Under the pieces are notes generated by a model that was not told where the DNA came from, ran no database searches, and saw only the letters and a list, made by a program, of their open reading frames with translations. From an uncultured Collinsella sp. (lineage in GTDB: Bacteria; Actinomycetota; Coriobacteriia; Coriobacteriales; Coriobacteriaceae), in NCBI GenBank assembly GCA_958421275.1, contig CATZLI010000002.1, positions 62,001 to 126,000 of the forward strand: 64,000 nucleotides of DNA, read 5' to 3'. The position numbers and the translations under genes are program-made. Within the stretch, counting starts at the first letter, position 1. Each line of letters starts with the position of its first letter. Below are positions 24,115-32,907 of the stretch, in pieces.

Positions 24115-25512
24115 ATGGAGCGTCCCTGCGCATGGAAAAAGTACACGCCACAGCAAATCGAGGAGCTCGAGGAGCTTTGCCGCGGCTATAAGCAGTTTTT
24201 GAGTGAGAACAAGACCGAGCGCCTGTGCGTCAAGGCCGGCATCAAGATGGCCGAGGAGGCGGGATACGTCGACCTGGAGACCGTAATCGCCGCAGGCCGC
24301 GAGCTTAAGGCAGGGGACAAGGTGTATGCCGCTAACCACGGCAAGGACCTTATGCTCGTCAATCTGGGCACCGCCCCGCTCGAGCAGGGCTTTAACATCC
24401 TGGGCGCGCACGTGGACTCGCCGCGCCTGGACCTTAAGCAGAACCCCGCCTTCGAGGCCGGCGACATGGCTTATCTCGACACGCACTACTACGGCGGCGT
24501 CAAGAGCTACCACTGGGTAGCCTCCCCGCTCGCACTCGTGGGCGTCATCTGCAAAAAGGACGGTACCACCGTCGACATCAATATCGGCGACAAGGCGGAC
24601 GATCCGGTCTTTACCATCTCCGACCTGCTGATCCATCTCTCGAGCGAGCAGATGTCTAAGCCTGCCAAAGACGCCGTCGACGCCGAGATCCTCGACGTGA
24701 TCGTGGGCGGCCGTCCCGTCAAGTTCGATGAGGACGACAAGGACGCCCCCAAGGAGCCCGTCAAGCAGATGTTCCTGGATATCCTCAAGGAGCAGTACGA
24801 CGTCGAGGAGGAGGACTTCCTCTCCGCCGAGATCGAGGTCGTGCCCGCCGGCCCCGCCCGCGACATGGGCCTCGACCGCTCCATGATTCTGGGCTATGGC
24901 CATGACGACCGCGTCTGTGCCTACCCCTCCATGCTCGCCCAGATCAACGTCACCAACGTGGAGCGCACGAGCATCACGCTCATCGTCGACAAGGAGGAGA
25001 TCGGTTCCGTGGGTGCCACCGGCATGACGAGTCGCTTCTTCGAGAACACCGTCGCCGAGATCATGATGCTCGCCGGCGAGGACAGCCCGCTGGCTCTGCG
25101 CCGCGCGCTCGCCCGCAGCCGTATGCTCTCCTCCGACGTGTCCGCCGGCTTCGACCCGGGCTATGCCGGCAAGTTCGAGACCAAGAACGCCGCCTTCATG
25201 GGTCGCGGCCTGTGCTTTAACAAGTACACGGGCAGCCGCGGCAAGGGCGGCTCTAACGACGCCGACGCCGAGTATGTGGCCCTCGTCCGCGACATCATGG
25301 ACGAGGCCGGCGTGGACTTCCAGACCTGCGAGCTCGGCCGCGTCAACGCTGGTGGCGGCGGCACCATCGCCTACATCATGGCCAAGTACGGCATGAACGT
25401 CATCGACTCCGGCGTTGCCGTCCTGTCCATGCACGCCCTGTGGGAGGTCGCCAACAAGGCCGATATCTACGAGGCCTACCGCGGCTACAAAGCCTTCCTC
25501 GAGCGCGCCTAA
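24115..25512 (+). CDS. M18 family aminopeptidase
   Basis: 465 residues of the M18 metallopeptidase family. The first zinc histidine is in GAHVDSPRLDLK (about residue 100). EEIGSVGATGMTSRFFE (about 300) holds the catalytic and metal-binding glutamates, and a late MHALWEVANKADIYEAYRGYKAF ends the protein. It releases N-terminal residues, typically acidic ones, from peptides in the cytoplasm. The true start is the ATG at 24115 with AAAGGAG 8 nt upstream; the frame stays open for another 196 codons upstream, but that part is a shadow of polA. It is followed by a large terminator-like hairpin. Confidence 0.92.
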   Translation: MERPCAWKKYTPQQIEELEELCRGYKQFLSENKTERLCVKAGIKMAEEAGYVDLETVIAAGRELKAGDKVYAANHGKDLMLVNLGTAPLEQGFNILGAHVDSPRLDLKQNPAFEAGDMAYLDTHYYGGVKSYHWVASPLALVGVICKKDGTTVDINIGDKADDPVFTISDLLIHLSSEQMSKPAKDAVDAEILDVIVGGRPVKFDEDDKDAPKEPVKQMFLDILKEQYDVEEEDFLSAEIEVVPAGPARDMGLDRSMILGYGHDDRVCAYPSMLAQINVTNVERTSITLIVDKEEIGSVGATGMTSRFFENTVAEIMMLAGEDSPLALRRALARSRMLSSDVSAGFDPGYAGKFETKNAAFMGRGLCFNKYTGSRGKGGSNDADAEYVALVRDIMDEAGVDFQTCELGRVNAGGGGTIAYIMAKYGMNVIDSGVAVLSMHALWEVANKADIYEAYRGYKAFLERA

Positions 25513-25529
25513 TCCACCCCACCCATAAC

Positions 25530-25603
25530 TTGCGGTGGAATACGGATTGATTTGGTCTTTCAATAGACCAAACAGACCGTATTCCACCGCAACTTCTTTT
25601 TTT
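25530..25603 (+). terminator. Large hairpin terminator after the M18 aminopeptidase
   Basis: A 16-bp stem TTGCGGTGGAATACGG (25530-25545) with its complement (25577-25592) encloses an inner TTTGGTC/GACCAAA hairpin. CTTCTTTTTTT follows. It lies only 16 nt before the yaaA start codon. Confidence 0.8.
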
Positions 25604-25618
25604 GGCAGAGGAGAGTCC

Positions 25619-26428
25619 ATGCTGCAGGTCATCATTTCGCCCGCCAAGCAAATGCGCGCGGCACAAGATGCTTTTGAAGTCCTGGGCATCCCACCCTTTG
25701 TGCGCGAGACGGCTCGCCTCCACCGCGCACTGCTAGATATCGAGCGGAATGAAGGCAGCGGCGGCCTGCAGGCGCTGTGGAACGTGAGTGACAAACTGCT
25801 GGGACCTTGCCTCAACACACTGCATGAGTTCGGGCCCATCCTGAAAAGCGGCGATCTCGACAATCCCGCACTCGCCCGTCACCTCTCCCCTGCCGTCATG
25901 TCCTATCACGGCATTCAATACCAGAGCATGGCACCCGAGGTGATGGATTCCGCACAGCTCGCATGGCTGCAAGACCATCTGTGGATCCTCTCCGGCCTCT
26001 ACGGGTGCGTTCGTCCCTTTCATGCCGTCGAACCGTATCGGCTGGAGATGGGCGCGAAGCTTGTCGTCGACGGTGCCCGAGACCTCTACGCATTTTGGAG
26101 CGATAAGCTCGCGCGGGCTATCGCCCCGGCAGGCTCAAACACCACGATCGTCAACCTCGCCAGCGTAGAGTATGCCAAAGCCGTTCTGCCCCACCTCGCG
26201 GGCGACGCCACAGCCGTCACATGCCTCTTTGGCGAGGGCATCCGCAACGGGAGGCCCATCCAACAGTCGACCGCCAGCAAAAAGGCACGCGGCTCCATGG
26301 TGCGGTGGATGGCAGAAAACAAGCTCGAGGATGCAAGCGAACTTACCGCATTCAATATCGGCTATCGGCACATCCCCGAGCTTTCAGACAAAAACACCCT
26401 GGTTTTCATGAACGCGCAGGCACTATAG
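25619..26428 (+). CDS. yaaA: Peroxide stress protein YaaA (UPF0246/DUF328)
   Basis: 269 residues. The family signature ISPAKQM opens the protein. HLSPAVMSYHGIQYQSM, LSGLYGCVRPFHAVEPYRLEMG (about residues 125-145) and YFG-like CLFGEGIRNGRPIQQSTASKKARG further on are conserved. The E. coli homologue binds DNA and limits damage from iron and peroxide; the role here is inferred from that. The ATG at 25619 has AGAGGAGA just upstream. An intrinsic terminator of the previous gene sits directly before its ribosome site, so expression depends on read-through or on a promoter overlapping the hairpin. Confidence 0.9.
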   Translation: MLQVIISPAKQMRAAQDAFEVLGIPPFVRETARLHRALLDIERNEGSGGLQALWNVSDKLLGPCLNTLHEFGPILKSGDLDNPALARHLSPAVMSYHGIQYQSMAPEVMDSAQLAWLQDHLWILSGLYGCVRPFHAVEPYRLEMGAKLVVDGARDLYAFWSDKLARAIAPAGSNTTIVNLASVEYAKAVLPHLAGDATAVTCLFGEGIRNGRPIQQSTASKKARGSMVRWMAENKLEDASELTAFNIGYRHIPELSDKNTLVFMNAQAL

Positions 26429-26451
26429 GCCCGCCGTTTCCAAACACCCCG

Positions 26452-26967
26452 TTACTCCGCCAAGCCATCGGCCTTTGCAATCTCGCTCGTCGAGCCATCT
26501 TGGTAGGTAATCTTAACGTGCTCTACGTCGGATACCGTAACGCCCGACGGAGGTTCCAGACGCCACTCCGTCAGAGCGATATCCATGGTCGTGGGCACAT
26601 CGCCCTGATCTTTGAGCTTCACCATGAGTGTTTTGAGTGCCTCATCAAACGTCACGCGTTCGATTTCTTCGCCCGGAATAGACCCGCCGCTCAACTGCAG
26701 CTGCACAAACTCGTCGCGCGGATACCAATAGTCGCCCGGTGCGGCAACCGTGTTGCCACCAGAAACTTTCATGGTCATAATCGGCAGGGCATCGTCGGCT
26801 TCAAACCCCCAGGTGACGCCGCCACGACCGCCGAACGTCCAAATACAAAAGGCAATCACCAACACGGCAAGCACCGCAAAACCAATCGCGACAAGGCCAT
26901 GGTGCGCACGGCTTTCCTCGGCCGATACATCCCATTGTGTCTCTCGATATAGATGCTTGTCTTCCAT
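26452..26967 (-). CDS. Hypothetical membrane-anchored protein
   Basis: 171 residues. A cytoplasmic N-terminus of about 25 residues is followed by one strong transmembrane helix (residues about 26-47) and a mostly polar domain of about 120 residues, presumably outside the membrane. No family was recognised. The ATG at 26967 has GGGGAGG 5 nt upstream; the reading that continues to 27651 overlaps the TPP riboswitch and thiC and is not real. It converges with yaaA and is divergent from thiC. Confidence 0.75.
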   Translation of the reverse strand: MEDKHLYRETQWDVSAEESRAHHGLVAIGFAVLAVLVIAFCIWTFGGRGGVTWGFEADDALPIMTMKVSGGNTVAAPGDYWYPRDEFVQLQLSGGSIPGEEIERVTFDEALKTLMVKLKDQGDVPTTMDIALTEWRLEPPSGVTVSDVEHVKITYQDGSTSEIAKADGLAE

Positions 26968-27017
26968 GTTCGCCTCCCCACAGGCACGCTTGTTGGCCCA
27001 ATCGTACCCATTCAGGC

Positions 27018-27023
27018 TATACT
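27018..27023 (+). promoter_or_regulatory. Probable -10 of the thiC riboswitch transcript
   Basis: TATACT lies about 12 nt before the riboswitch begins. No clear -35 is seen. Confidence 0.35.
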
Positions 27024-27032
27024 TGAGCCCAC

Positions 27033-27131
27033 CACATAAACGGGGAGCTTGCAGGACAAGACGGCAGGCTGAGACTGGGCGCGCCCGCCCTGACCCGCAA
27101 ACCTGATATGGGTAATGCCAACGAAGGGAGC
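27033..27131 (+). promoter_or_regulatory. TPP riboswitch (thi box) upstream of thiC
   Basis: The conserved elements occur in order: ACGGGGAGC, GGCTGAGA (27067-27074), GACCCG, AAACCTGATATGGGTAATGCCAACGAAGGGAG split around 27099-27130. These are the pyrimidine- and pyrophosphate-sensing helices of the TPP aptamer. It lies directly before the thiC start, whose ribosome site is the terminal AAGGGAG, so thiamine pyrophosphate binding probably blocks translation initiation. Confidence 0.93.
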
Positions 27132-27138
27132 CGTGCCA

Positions 27139-28473
27139 ATGAGCACACAGACCGAGCCCAAGCTCGTCACGCAAATCGACTTCGCCCGCGCCGGGCAGAT
27201 CACACCGCAGATGAAGGAGGTCGCCGAGCGCGAGCATCGCGACCCCGAGTACATCCGCGAGCGCGTGGCCGACGGCCGCATCGCCATTCCCGCCAACATC
27301 GTGCACATCAAAAAGGGCATGCGCGCCTTTGGCGTCGGTGAGGGCTTGTCCACCAAGGTCAACGTGAACTTGGGCATCTCGGGCGACAAGGCCGATGCCG
27401 CCGAGGAATGGAAGAAGGTCAAGATCGCCGAGGACTTTGGCGCCGACGCCATCATGGACCTCTCCAACTCGGGCAAGACGCGCCAGTTCCGCCAGCAGCT
27501 CATCGACGAGACGCCGCTCATGGTAGGCACCGTCCCCATGTACGACGCCATCGGCTACATGGAAAAGCCGCTGGTCAAGCTCACCAAGGACGACCTGTTC
27601 GAAGTCGTGCGCGCGCATGCCGAGGACGGCGTGGACTTTATGACCATTCACTGCGGCATCAACAAGTCGGTCACCAAGACCTTTAAGGAGACCGGCCGCC
27701 TGATGAACATCGTGAGCCGCGGCGGCTCACTGCTGTTTGGCTGGATGGAGGTCACCGGTAACGAGAACCCGTTCTATGAGTTCTACGACGAGTTGCTCGA
27801 GATTTGCCACGAGTACGACGTGACGATTTCGCTCGGCGACTCCTGCCGCCCGGGCTGCCTCTACGACTCCAACGACGCCACCGAGACCGCTGAGATGATC
27901 GAGCTGGGCAAGCTGTGCAAGCGCGCTTGGGCCGCCGGCGTCCAGGTCATGGTCGAGGGCCCGGGTCACATGGCGCTCGACGAGATCGCCGCCAACATGA
28001 AACTGCAGAAGCGCCTGTGCCACAATGCTCCGTTCTATGTGCTCGGGCCGCTGGTGACCGATATCGGCGTTGGTTACGACCACATCACCGCTGCCATCGG
28101 CGGCGCCATCTCCGCCAGCTCCGGTGCCGACTTCCTGTGCTACGTGACACCGGCAGAGCACCTATGCCTGCCCAACGCCCAGGATGTGCTCGACGGCCTC
28201 ATGGCCACCAAGATCGCCGCACACGCCGCCGACATCGCCAAAAAGGTGCCCCACGCCCGCGACATGGATGACAAGATGGGCCAGGCACGCCGCAAGCTCG
28301 ACTGGGACGCCATGTGGAAGTGCGCGCTCGACCCGGTTACGGGCAAGAAGCGCTACGAGGAGTCCCCCGCCGCCACCGAGGGCACTTGCACCATGTGTGG
28401 CAAGATGTGCGCCGTCCGCACCGTCAACAAGATCTTCGAGGGCACCACGATCGACCTCGGCATGGAGGACTAG
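27139..28473 (+). CDS. thiC: Phosphomethylpyrimidine synthase ThiC
   Basis: 444 residues. This radical-SAM-type enzyme converts aminoimidazole ribotide to hydroxymethylpyrimidine phosphate in thiamine synthesis. The cluster-binding motif CTMCGKMCAVR is at the C-terminus. DLSNSGKTRQ, CGINKSV, RGGSLLFGWM, GDSCRPGCLYDSND and EGPGHMALDEI are all conserved. It lacks the long N-terminal extension of proteobacterial ThiC. The ATG at 27139 lies just after the riboswitch. thiD follows 180 nt downstream beyond a terminator, with its own -10. Confidence 0.97.
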   Translation: MSTQTEPKLVTQIDFARAGQITPQMKEVAEREHRDPEYIRERVADGRIAIPANIVHIKKGMRAFGVGEGLSTKVNVNLGISGDKADAAEEWKKVKIAEDFGADAIMDLSNSGKTRQFRQQLIDETPLMVGTVPMYDAIGYMEKPLVKLTKDDLFEVVRAHAEDGVDFMTIHCGINKSVTKTFKETGRLMNIVSRGGSLLFGWMEVTGNENPFYEFYDELLEICHEYDVTISLGDSCRPGCLYDSNDATETAEMIELGKLCKRAWAAGVQVMVEGPGHMALDEIAANMKLQKRLCHNAPFYVLGPLVTDIGVGYDHITAAIGGAISASSGADFLCYVTPAEHLCLPNAQDVLDGLMATKIAAHAADIAKKVPHARDMDDKMGQARRKLDWDAMWKCALDPVTGKKRYEESPAATEGTCTMCGKMCAVRTVNKIFEGTTIDLGMED

Positions 28474-28568
28474 CCCTGTCGCCGCGGCCGCTTCTGGCGG
28501 CGAGCTGGTGCCTGTCAATTGTTGACGTGTGAACATTTGCTTGCATTTGCGTAAAGATTGCATCGCCC

Positions 28569-28604
28569 GCCCGGGTTCGACATAGAGTCGGCCCGGGCAT
28601 CTTT
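28569..28604 (+). terminator. Terminator after thiC
   Basis: GCCCGGG-TCGAC pairs with GTCG-CCCGGGC and is followed by ATCTTT. It overlaps the thiD -10 region. Confidence 0.7.
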
Positions 28605-28612
28605 ATAATGCT
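28602..28612 (+). promoter_or_regulatory. Probable thiD promoter -10
   Basis: A perfect TATAAT at 28604-28609 lies inside TTTATAATGCT, the same 11-nt word found at 2165-2175 upstream of the CLC gene. The -35 is not clear. Confidence 0.45.
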
Positions 28613-28655
28613 GGCTTATAGACCCATTTGATTCCAACCGAACAAGGGAGCGAAC

Positions 28656-29486
28656 ATGGATCGCAGTAAGGTACCTGCCGTTCTATCCATCGCAGGATCC
28701 GATTCCAGCGGTGGCGCCGGCATTCAGGCCGACATCAAGACCATCACGGCGCACCGCCTGTATGCCGAGACGGCTATCACCGCTATCACCGCACAGAACA
28801 CCCTGGGCGTCACCGCCGTACAGAACATCTCCCCGGATATTGTCGCGGCGCAGATCGATGCCGTTTTTGACGATATCCGCCCCAACGCCGTCAAGATTGG
28901 CATGGTTTCCTCTGCCGAGATTATCGATGTTATCGCCGACCGCCTGAGCGCTTGGAACGCGACAAACGTGGTCGTCGACCCCGTCATGGTAGCCACCTCG
29001 GGCGCACGGCTGATTGCCGAAGATGCCGCCGAGGCGCTCACCCGCCGCCTGTTCCCGCTAGCGACGGTTATCACGCCCAATATTCCCGAGGCCATGGCCC
29101 TGCTCGACTACGAGGTCGACTCCGAGCGCACGCAGCAAAATGCTGCCATGCTCCTCACCCGCCGCTTTGGTTGCGCATCCCTCGTTAAGGGTGGGCATCT
29201 TGTCAACGAGGCCAACGATGTACTGGCCGAACCCGCGCCACTCGATGACGAGGGCAACCATCTGGGAGATCCACTCACCACGTGGTTCCGCCACAAGCGC
29301 ATCGAGACCGACAACACGCACGGCACCGGCTGCACGCTCTCGTCCGCCATCGCCTGCGCGCTGGCCCAGGGCATGGATCTTGCCGATGCCGTCAACGCGG
29401 GCAAGGCCTACCTAACCGGCGCTCTCGCCGCCGGCTTTGACATGGGCAAAGGTTCCGGCCCCGTCAACCACATGTGGCAGTATTAA
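28656..29486 (+). CDS. thiD: Hydroxymethylpyrimidine / phosphomethylpyrimidine kinase
   Basis: 276 residues of the ribokinase-like superfamily. It phosphorylates HMP and HMP-phosphate in thiamine synthesis. SIAGSDSSGGAGIQADIKT at the N-terminus, DPVMVATSGARL (about residue 108), TPNIPEAMAL and the C-terminal THGTGCTLSSAIA (about 228), holding the catalytic Asp/Gly anion hole, are characteristic. The start has AAGGGAG upstream. It lies downstream of thiC with an independent promoter and ends at a terminator. Confidence 0.95.
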   Translation: MDRSKVPAVLSIAGSDSSGGAGIQADIKTITAHRLYAETAITAITAQNTLGVTAVQNISPDIVAAQIDAVFDDIRPNAVKIGMVSSAEIIDVIADRLSAWNATNVVVDPVMVATSGARLIAEDAAEALTRRLFPLATVITPNIPEAMALLDYEVDSERTQQNAAMLLTRRFGCASLVKGGHLVNEANDVLAEPAPLDDEGNHLGDPLTTWFRHKRIETDNTHGTGCTLSSAIACALAQGMDLADAVNAGKAYLTGALAAGFDMGKGSGPVNHMWQY

Positions 29487-29495
29487 GATTCACAG

Positions 29496-29540
29496 CCCAA
29501 GCCACCGCAAAGGCGCCCGCCCCCTTTGCGGTGGTTTGGG
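29496..29540. terminator. Terminator between thiD and the SGNH hydrolase gene
   Basis: An 18-bp stem CCCAAGCCACCGCAAAGG (29496-29513) pairs with 29523-29540 with one G-U pair. It lies between convergent genes. Confidence 0.75.
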
Positions 29541-29546
29541 GTCGCG

Positions 29547-30206
29547 CTACTCTCCGAGCATCTCTTGGAGCTTGGCTGCCACGGCGTGACCCAGGCTCTC
29601 ATGGCTTTCGGGCATCATATGCAGATAGTCGATATCGCCCGGCTCGGCAAAGTCGGCGGCATTCAAAAAGTCGCAGCCAAACTGCTCAGCCACATGCGCG
29701 TAGTACTCACCAAAATGTTCCGAGGCTTCTACGGAATGCTCGTCAAAATCGGTCATATATACGTCGGCGATCTGCGGCTTAATCTTGATAGGCGCCATCA
29801 GCAGAATGCGCGGACAAGGCGCAGCGTCGGTCCACGGAAACGCGCGGACGGCGCGAATCAGCGCCATGGCGCCACGGGCGATATCGGAAGCTGTCACGTT
29901 AAAGACCGTCTTACAGTCGTTGGTGCCCAGCATGATCACAATGGCGTCCAGCGGCTTATGGGCCTCGAGCAGCATCGGAAGTGCGCGGATGCCGTTAAGA
30001 TTGGTGTCCAGATGGCACATGTCGTCGCGTACCGTCGTGCGGCCGTTGAGGCCTTCTTCAATTACATGCCAGCCCTCGCCTAAGTCACGTTGGGCCACGC
30101 CGCACCAGCGCACATCCTGCGCATAGCGCACCGCGGTGCCGTCGCGCATGCCCGCCGGATCGTAACCATAGGTGTTGCTGTCGCCAAAGCATAGAACGTT
30201 TTTCAT
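29547..30206 (-). CDS. SGNH/GDSL family hydrolase
   Basis: 219 residues. Block I is VLCFGDSNTYGYDP with the nucleophilic serine (about residue 10), block II includes GLNGRTTV, block III is MLGTNDCK with the oxyanion Asn (about 95), and block V carries the histidine in PESHESLGH near the C-terminus. It is probably a cytoplasmic esterase, since no signal peptide is present. Similarity is to arylesterase/lipase-like members; the substrate is unknown. GAGGGG precedes the start. It overlaps no other gene. Confidence 0.87.
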   Translation of the reverse strand: MKNVLCFGDSNTYGYDPAGMRDGTAVRYAQDVRWCGVAQRDLGEGWHVIEEGLNGRTTVRDDMCHLDTNLNGIRALPMLLEAHKPLDAIVIMLGTNDCKTVFNVTASDIARGAMALIRAVRAFPWTDAAPCPRILLMAPIKIKPQIADVYMTDFDEHSVEASEHFGEYYAHVAEQFGCDFLNAADFAEPGDIDYLHMMPESHESLGHAVAAKLQEMLGE

Positions 30207-30284
30207 CGTAAGCCCCTCGCTCAGTAAAAAGCCGACGGAAGCAGCCTCTCCCGCCGGCTCGACCTATCTGTCAGCACGTACCGA

Positions 30285-31406
30285 TTACAGGTACTTGCGC
30301 CAATCGTCCTCGTCCTCATCATCCTCGGTAGCAGCCTGGGTCTGCTCGGCGGCGCGAGCTGCCGCAGCGCGAGCGGCAACCTGGGCATAGGACTCCTCGT
30401 TGCGCTCGGGGAAGTTTGCCAGCACGTGCTCGAACTTGGCAAAATCCTCATCCCAGCGCGTAGAAGGCACGGCAAAGAAGACTTGCTTGACCTTAAAGTC
30501 GCCCGACGCGAGCTCCTTGCGGAAGAGCTCGGCCACGGCCTCTGCGTCAAAGCCGTTGTTGTCGCAGCCCCAAGCGCCCAGCACGAGCTTCTCGCGACCT
30601 AGCTCGTCGCAGATGGCAAGCACAAAGCGAATGCGGTCGCGCAGGGCGTCCAGCAGAGCATCGTCGCTCACGCGATACTCCTGGCGGGCGCGCTTAACGT
30701 TGGGCGCGGCGGCCACGATCACGTCGGCGTATGCATGCACGTGGTTGCGGTCGAAGCGCACCGCAGGCACCACCAGCGCACGGTTGCGGTAAAGCTCGCA
30801 GTTGATGTTGCGGCGACGGTTCTCGCCGTACCATTTGCGCTGCTTATCGAGAACGTTGTACAGATACGAATCGGCGCACAGCGTGGCCTCCTGGCCCAGA
30901 TAGCCCTGGATGTAGCCACCGCCCGGGTTGGTGAACGAGGCAAAGGCGAGCACGGCCATGTCGCAGAACTGCGCATAGCCACGACCGTTGTCCAGGATGG
31001 CCTGCGTGGCGGAGGCATCGAGCACGGTGACCTCAGGCAGAACCGGAGCGGGCTCCTCAGCAGGCGCGGACTCAGCTTCGGCGATTTCCTCGGCAGGCTC
31101 AGGCGCTGCCTCGGTCTCGGGCGCCGTCTCGGTCTCGGCAGCCTCCGCGCCCTCGACGTCCTCGGCAACCTGTTCTTCGGCGGCCACAGCACTCTGAACC
31201 TTGGCCTTCATCGCCGCGACAAAACCGGCAGGCATACCATCGAACTCGCACACGCCGGCAAGCGAACGCTCGATATCCTTGGCGCACGCTTCGGACACAG
31301 TTGCCACGTGACGCTCGGCGGCCTTGGCACGGGCCTCGCGCTTGGGATTGGGCTGACCCGCTCGGTTGGACCTGCGGTTACGGTTCCTGTTGTCGACGTC
31401 TGCCAT
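30285..31406 (-). CDS. PARG-fold protein (TIGR02452/microbial PARG-like) with altered active site
   Basis: 373 residues. The C-terminal half resembles microbial-type poly(ADP-ribose) glycohydrolase/macrodomain proteins: NPGGGYIQGYLGQEATLC (residues about 160-177), then GAWGCDNNGFD and VFFAVPS near 285-325. The family's catalytic signature is GGG-x(6-8)-QEE. Here it reads QEA (172-174), so the catalytic second glutamate is alanine. The N-terminus is basic (residues 1-30), and residues 75-125 form a low-complexity Glu/Ala/Pro linker, unusual for the family. The tail is acidic. It may bind ADP-ribose without cleaving it, or use another residue. AAAGGTGA precedes the start. Confidence 0.78.
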   Translation of the reverse strand: MADVDNRNRNRRSNRAGQPNPKREARAKAAERHVATVSEACAKDIERSLAGVCEFDGMPAGFVAAMKAKVQSAVAAEEQVAEDVEGAEAAETETAPETEAAPEPAEEIAEAESAPAEEPAPVLPEVTVLDASATQAILDNGRGYAQFCDMAVLAFASFTNPGGGYIQGYLGQEATLCADSYLYNVLDKQRKWYGENRRRNINCELYRNRALVVPAVRFDRNHVHAYADVIVAAAPNVKRARQEYRVSDDALLDALRDRIRFVLAICDELGREKLVLGAWGCDNNGFDAEAVAELFRKELASGDFKVKQVFFAVPSTRWDEDFAKFEHVLANFPERNEESYAQVAARAAAARAAEQTQAATEDDEDEDDWRKYL

Positions 31407-31471
31407 AAGTGGTCACCTTTCCTGTCGCTGCCGCTATCGGCTTTTCCCATCCATGATACCCCGCCGAGTAC

Positions 31472-31500
31472 AAAAAAGACGGCCCCGAAGGACCGCCTTT
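31472..31500 (-). terminator. Terminator after the Bax inhibitor-like gene
   Basis: On the minus strand a GGCGGTCC-TTCG-GGGCCGTC hairpin with a UUCG tetraloop is followed by six Ts. Confidence 0.82.
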
Positions 31501-31543
31501 CGCATCGATTTACACGCACGGCAAGCACCGCCGCAATTCGCCA

Positions 31544-32239
31544 CTAGTCGCGACGGCCAAGGATGTTCAGGATGCGCAGGAACACGTTGATAATGTCCAC
31601 GAACAGATTGGACGCCATGAGCACGGCGTTGGGCAGCGTAGGCGGCACCGTCGTGGCAACATAGGTGTCGTAGCCAATAAAGCCGGCGAACACCACGATT
31701 ACGATCAGATCGGTGATGGTCTGCGAGACGCCCATGAACATCAGCACGATCTCAACCAGAATAGTGGCGAGCAGAATGCCAAAACCGATGCCATATACGC
31801 GCTGGAAAAACTTGGGGAACGTCACGCCCAAGGCGCCAAAGACAAAGGTGATGGCGGCCGTGGCGATAAAGGCAGTGTTGATGGTGGGCAGGTCGTAGTT
31901 GGCAAGGCCAAACGACGCGGTCAGGCCAAAGGTGCTCGCAAAGATTACGTAGCCCACAAGGGACAGGCCCACGGACTGCTTACTGGCGGCGGCCGACATC
32001 ATGACCATGCCGACGATGGTCAAAATAAACGAGCCAAAGACCAGTGGCAGGGCGGCGCCGCTCATCATCATGCGGGCAAACGCCATGGTGCTCGTAAAGT
32101 AAGCACCAGCGCCCATGGCACAAAAGCCCAAGAAGATGAGGGCAGACATGGCAAGATTATACGCACGCGGCGACATCTCCTTGGCACGGCTTGCGCCGGT
32201 TTCGATGGGGCCGTTCTGATAGCCCTGAATATCGTTCAT
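31544..32239 (-). CDS. Bax inhibitor-1/YccA family membrane protein
   Basis: 231 residues with seven hydrophobic helices after a 25-residue soluble N-terminus. The pattern RAYNLAMSALIFLGFCAMGAGAYF, a central SLVGYVIFASTFGLTASFG and a late VVFAGFIGYDTYVATT match the BI-1/UPF0005 family. These are pH- and calcium-sensing membrane proteins whose bacterial role is unsettled; E. coli YccA restrains FtsH. GAAAGGAC precedes the start. It is monocistronic with a strong terminator. Confidence 0.88.
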   Translation of the reverse strand: MNDIQGYQNGPIETGASRAKEMSPRAYNLAMSALIFLGFCAMGAGAYFTSTMAFARMMMSGAALPLVFGSFILTIVGMVMMSAAASKQSVGLSLVGYVIFASTFGLTASFGLANYDLPTINTAFIATAAITFVFGALGVTFPKFFQRVYGIGFGILLATILVEIVLMFMGVSQTITDLIVIVVFAGFIGYDTYVATTVPPTLPNAVLMASNLFVDIINVFLRILNILGRRD

Positions 32240-32318
32240 AATTTCGTCCTTTCAAAAGCGCCGCGACAGCGCAGTAGCTGACAAGATTCCTGTCATTGTA
32301 CCCGAATGCCGTACGTCC

Positions 32319-32657
32319 TTACCTACGGCGCTCGCCCTCGAGCGTGCGATCAAAGGCCCAGACCCACCAACGCATCACGTGTGCCTGCGAGCCGTCCGCC
32401 CGCTCGCGCGTCTGGTCCTCCAGATACAACTCGGTCGCGTGCCCGCCAAAACGCACCTTATAGGTCGCCGTACGAACACCGTGAACCGTTAAGCCAAAGC
32501 CCGTGGACGAGACAATCTCGTCAATCGTAAAGCAGCGACCGTCGACCCAGCAGACGGTAACCGGCACGACTTGTCCGCCCGCGAGGATGCGAGCCACGAC
32601 GTCCACATACTGCTTGTGTACGCGCCGAGTTTTGCCGTCTGTCTGTCGATATTCCAT
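32319..32657 (-). CDS. Small conserved-looking hypothetical protein
   Basis: 112 residues from the ATG at 32657, or 119 from the ATG at 32678. Hydrophobic and aromatic residues alternate as in a small beta-rich fold (VPVTVCWVDGRCFTIDEIVS and later MRWWVWAFDRTL), and both termini are basic. No family was recognised with confidence. The start is uncertain: AGGAGG lies only 1 nt before the 32657 ATG, too close, while the 32678 ATG has no ribosome site. It is divergent from the pit gene. Confidence 0.6.
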   Translation of the reverse strand: MEYRQTDGKTRRVHKQYVDVVARILAGGQVVPVTVCWVDGRCFTIDEIVSSTGFGLTVHGVRTATYKVRFGGHATELYLEDQTRERADGSQAHVMRWWVWAFDRTLEGERRR

Positions 32658-32907
32658 GCCTCCTATTATCGAACGCATGTTTGCATGTTGTAAAGCGAAC
32701 AGACTGTGGTTTTGGAGTGTCGTAGTAATCGCACGTGTCCGCATGGCGTGTTAGCAAAAAGAACACCCGCGGTCAACAGGGCTAATATTCAATTTTAGTG
32801 CCAAAAAGTTCACTTCTCCCATCAGAACTCGGTAAAGAGACCCGCAGGAGGTGATACGATTTATCATGTTTTTGTAACGTGTCTGCAAACTTCGAGAAAG
32901 CCCATAT

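Noticed and set aside
26968..27651. Upstream extension of the membrane-anchored protein frame
   Set aside because: It runs antisense to the TPP riboswitch and thiC; the ATG at 26967 with GGGGAGG is the true start.
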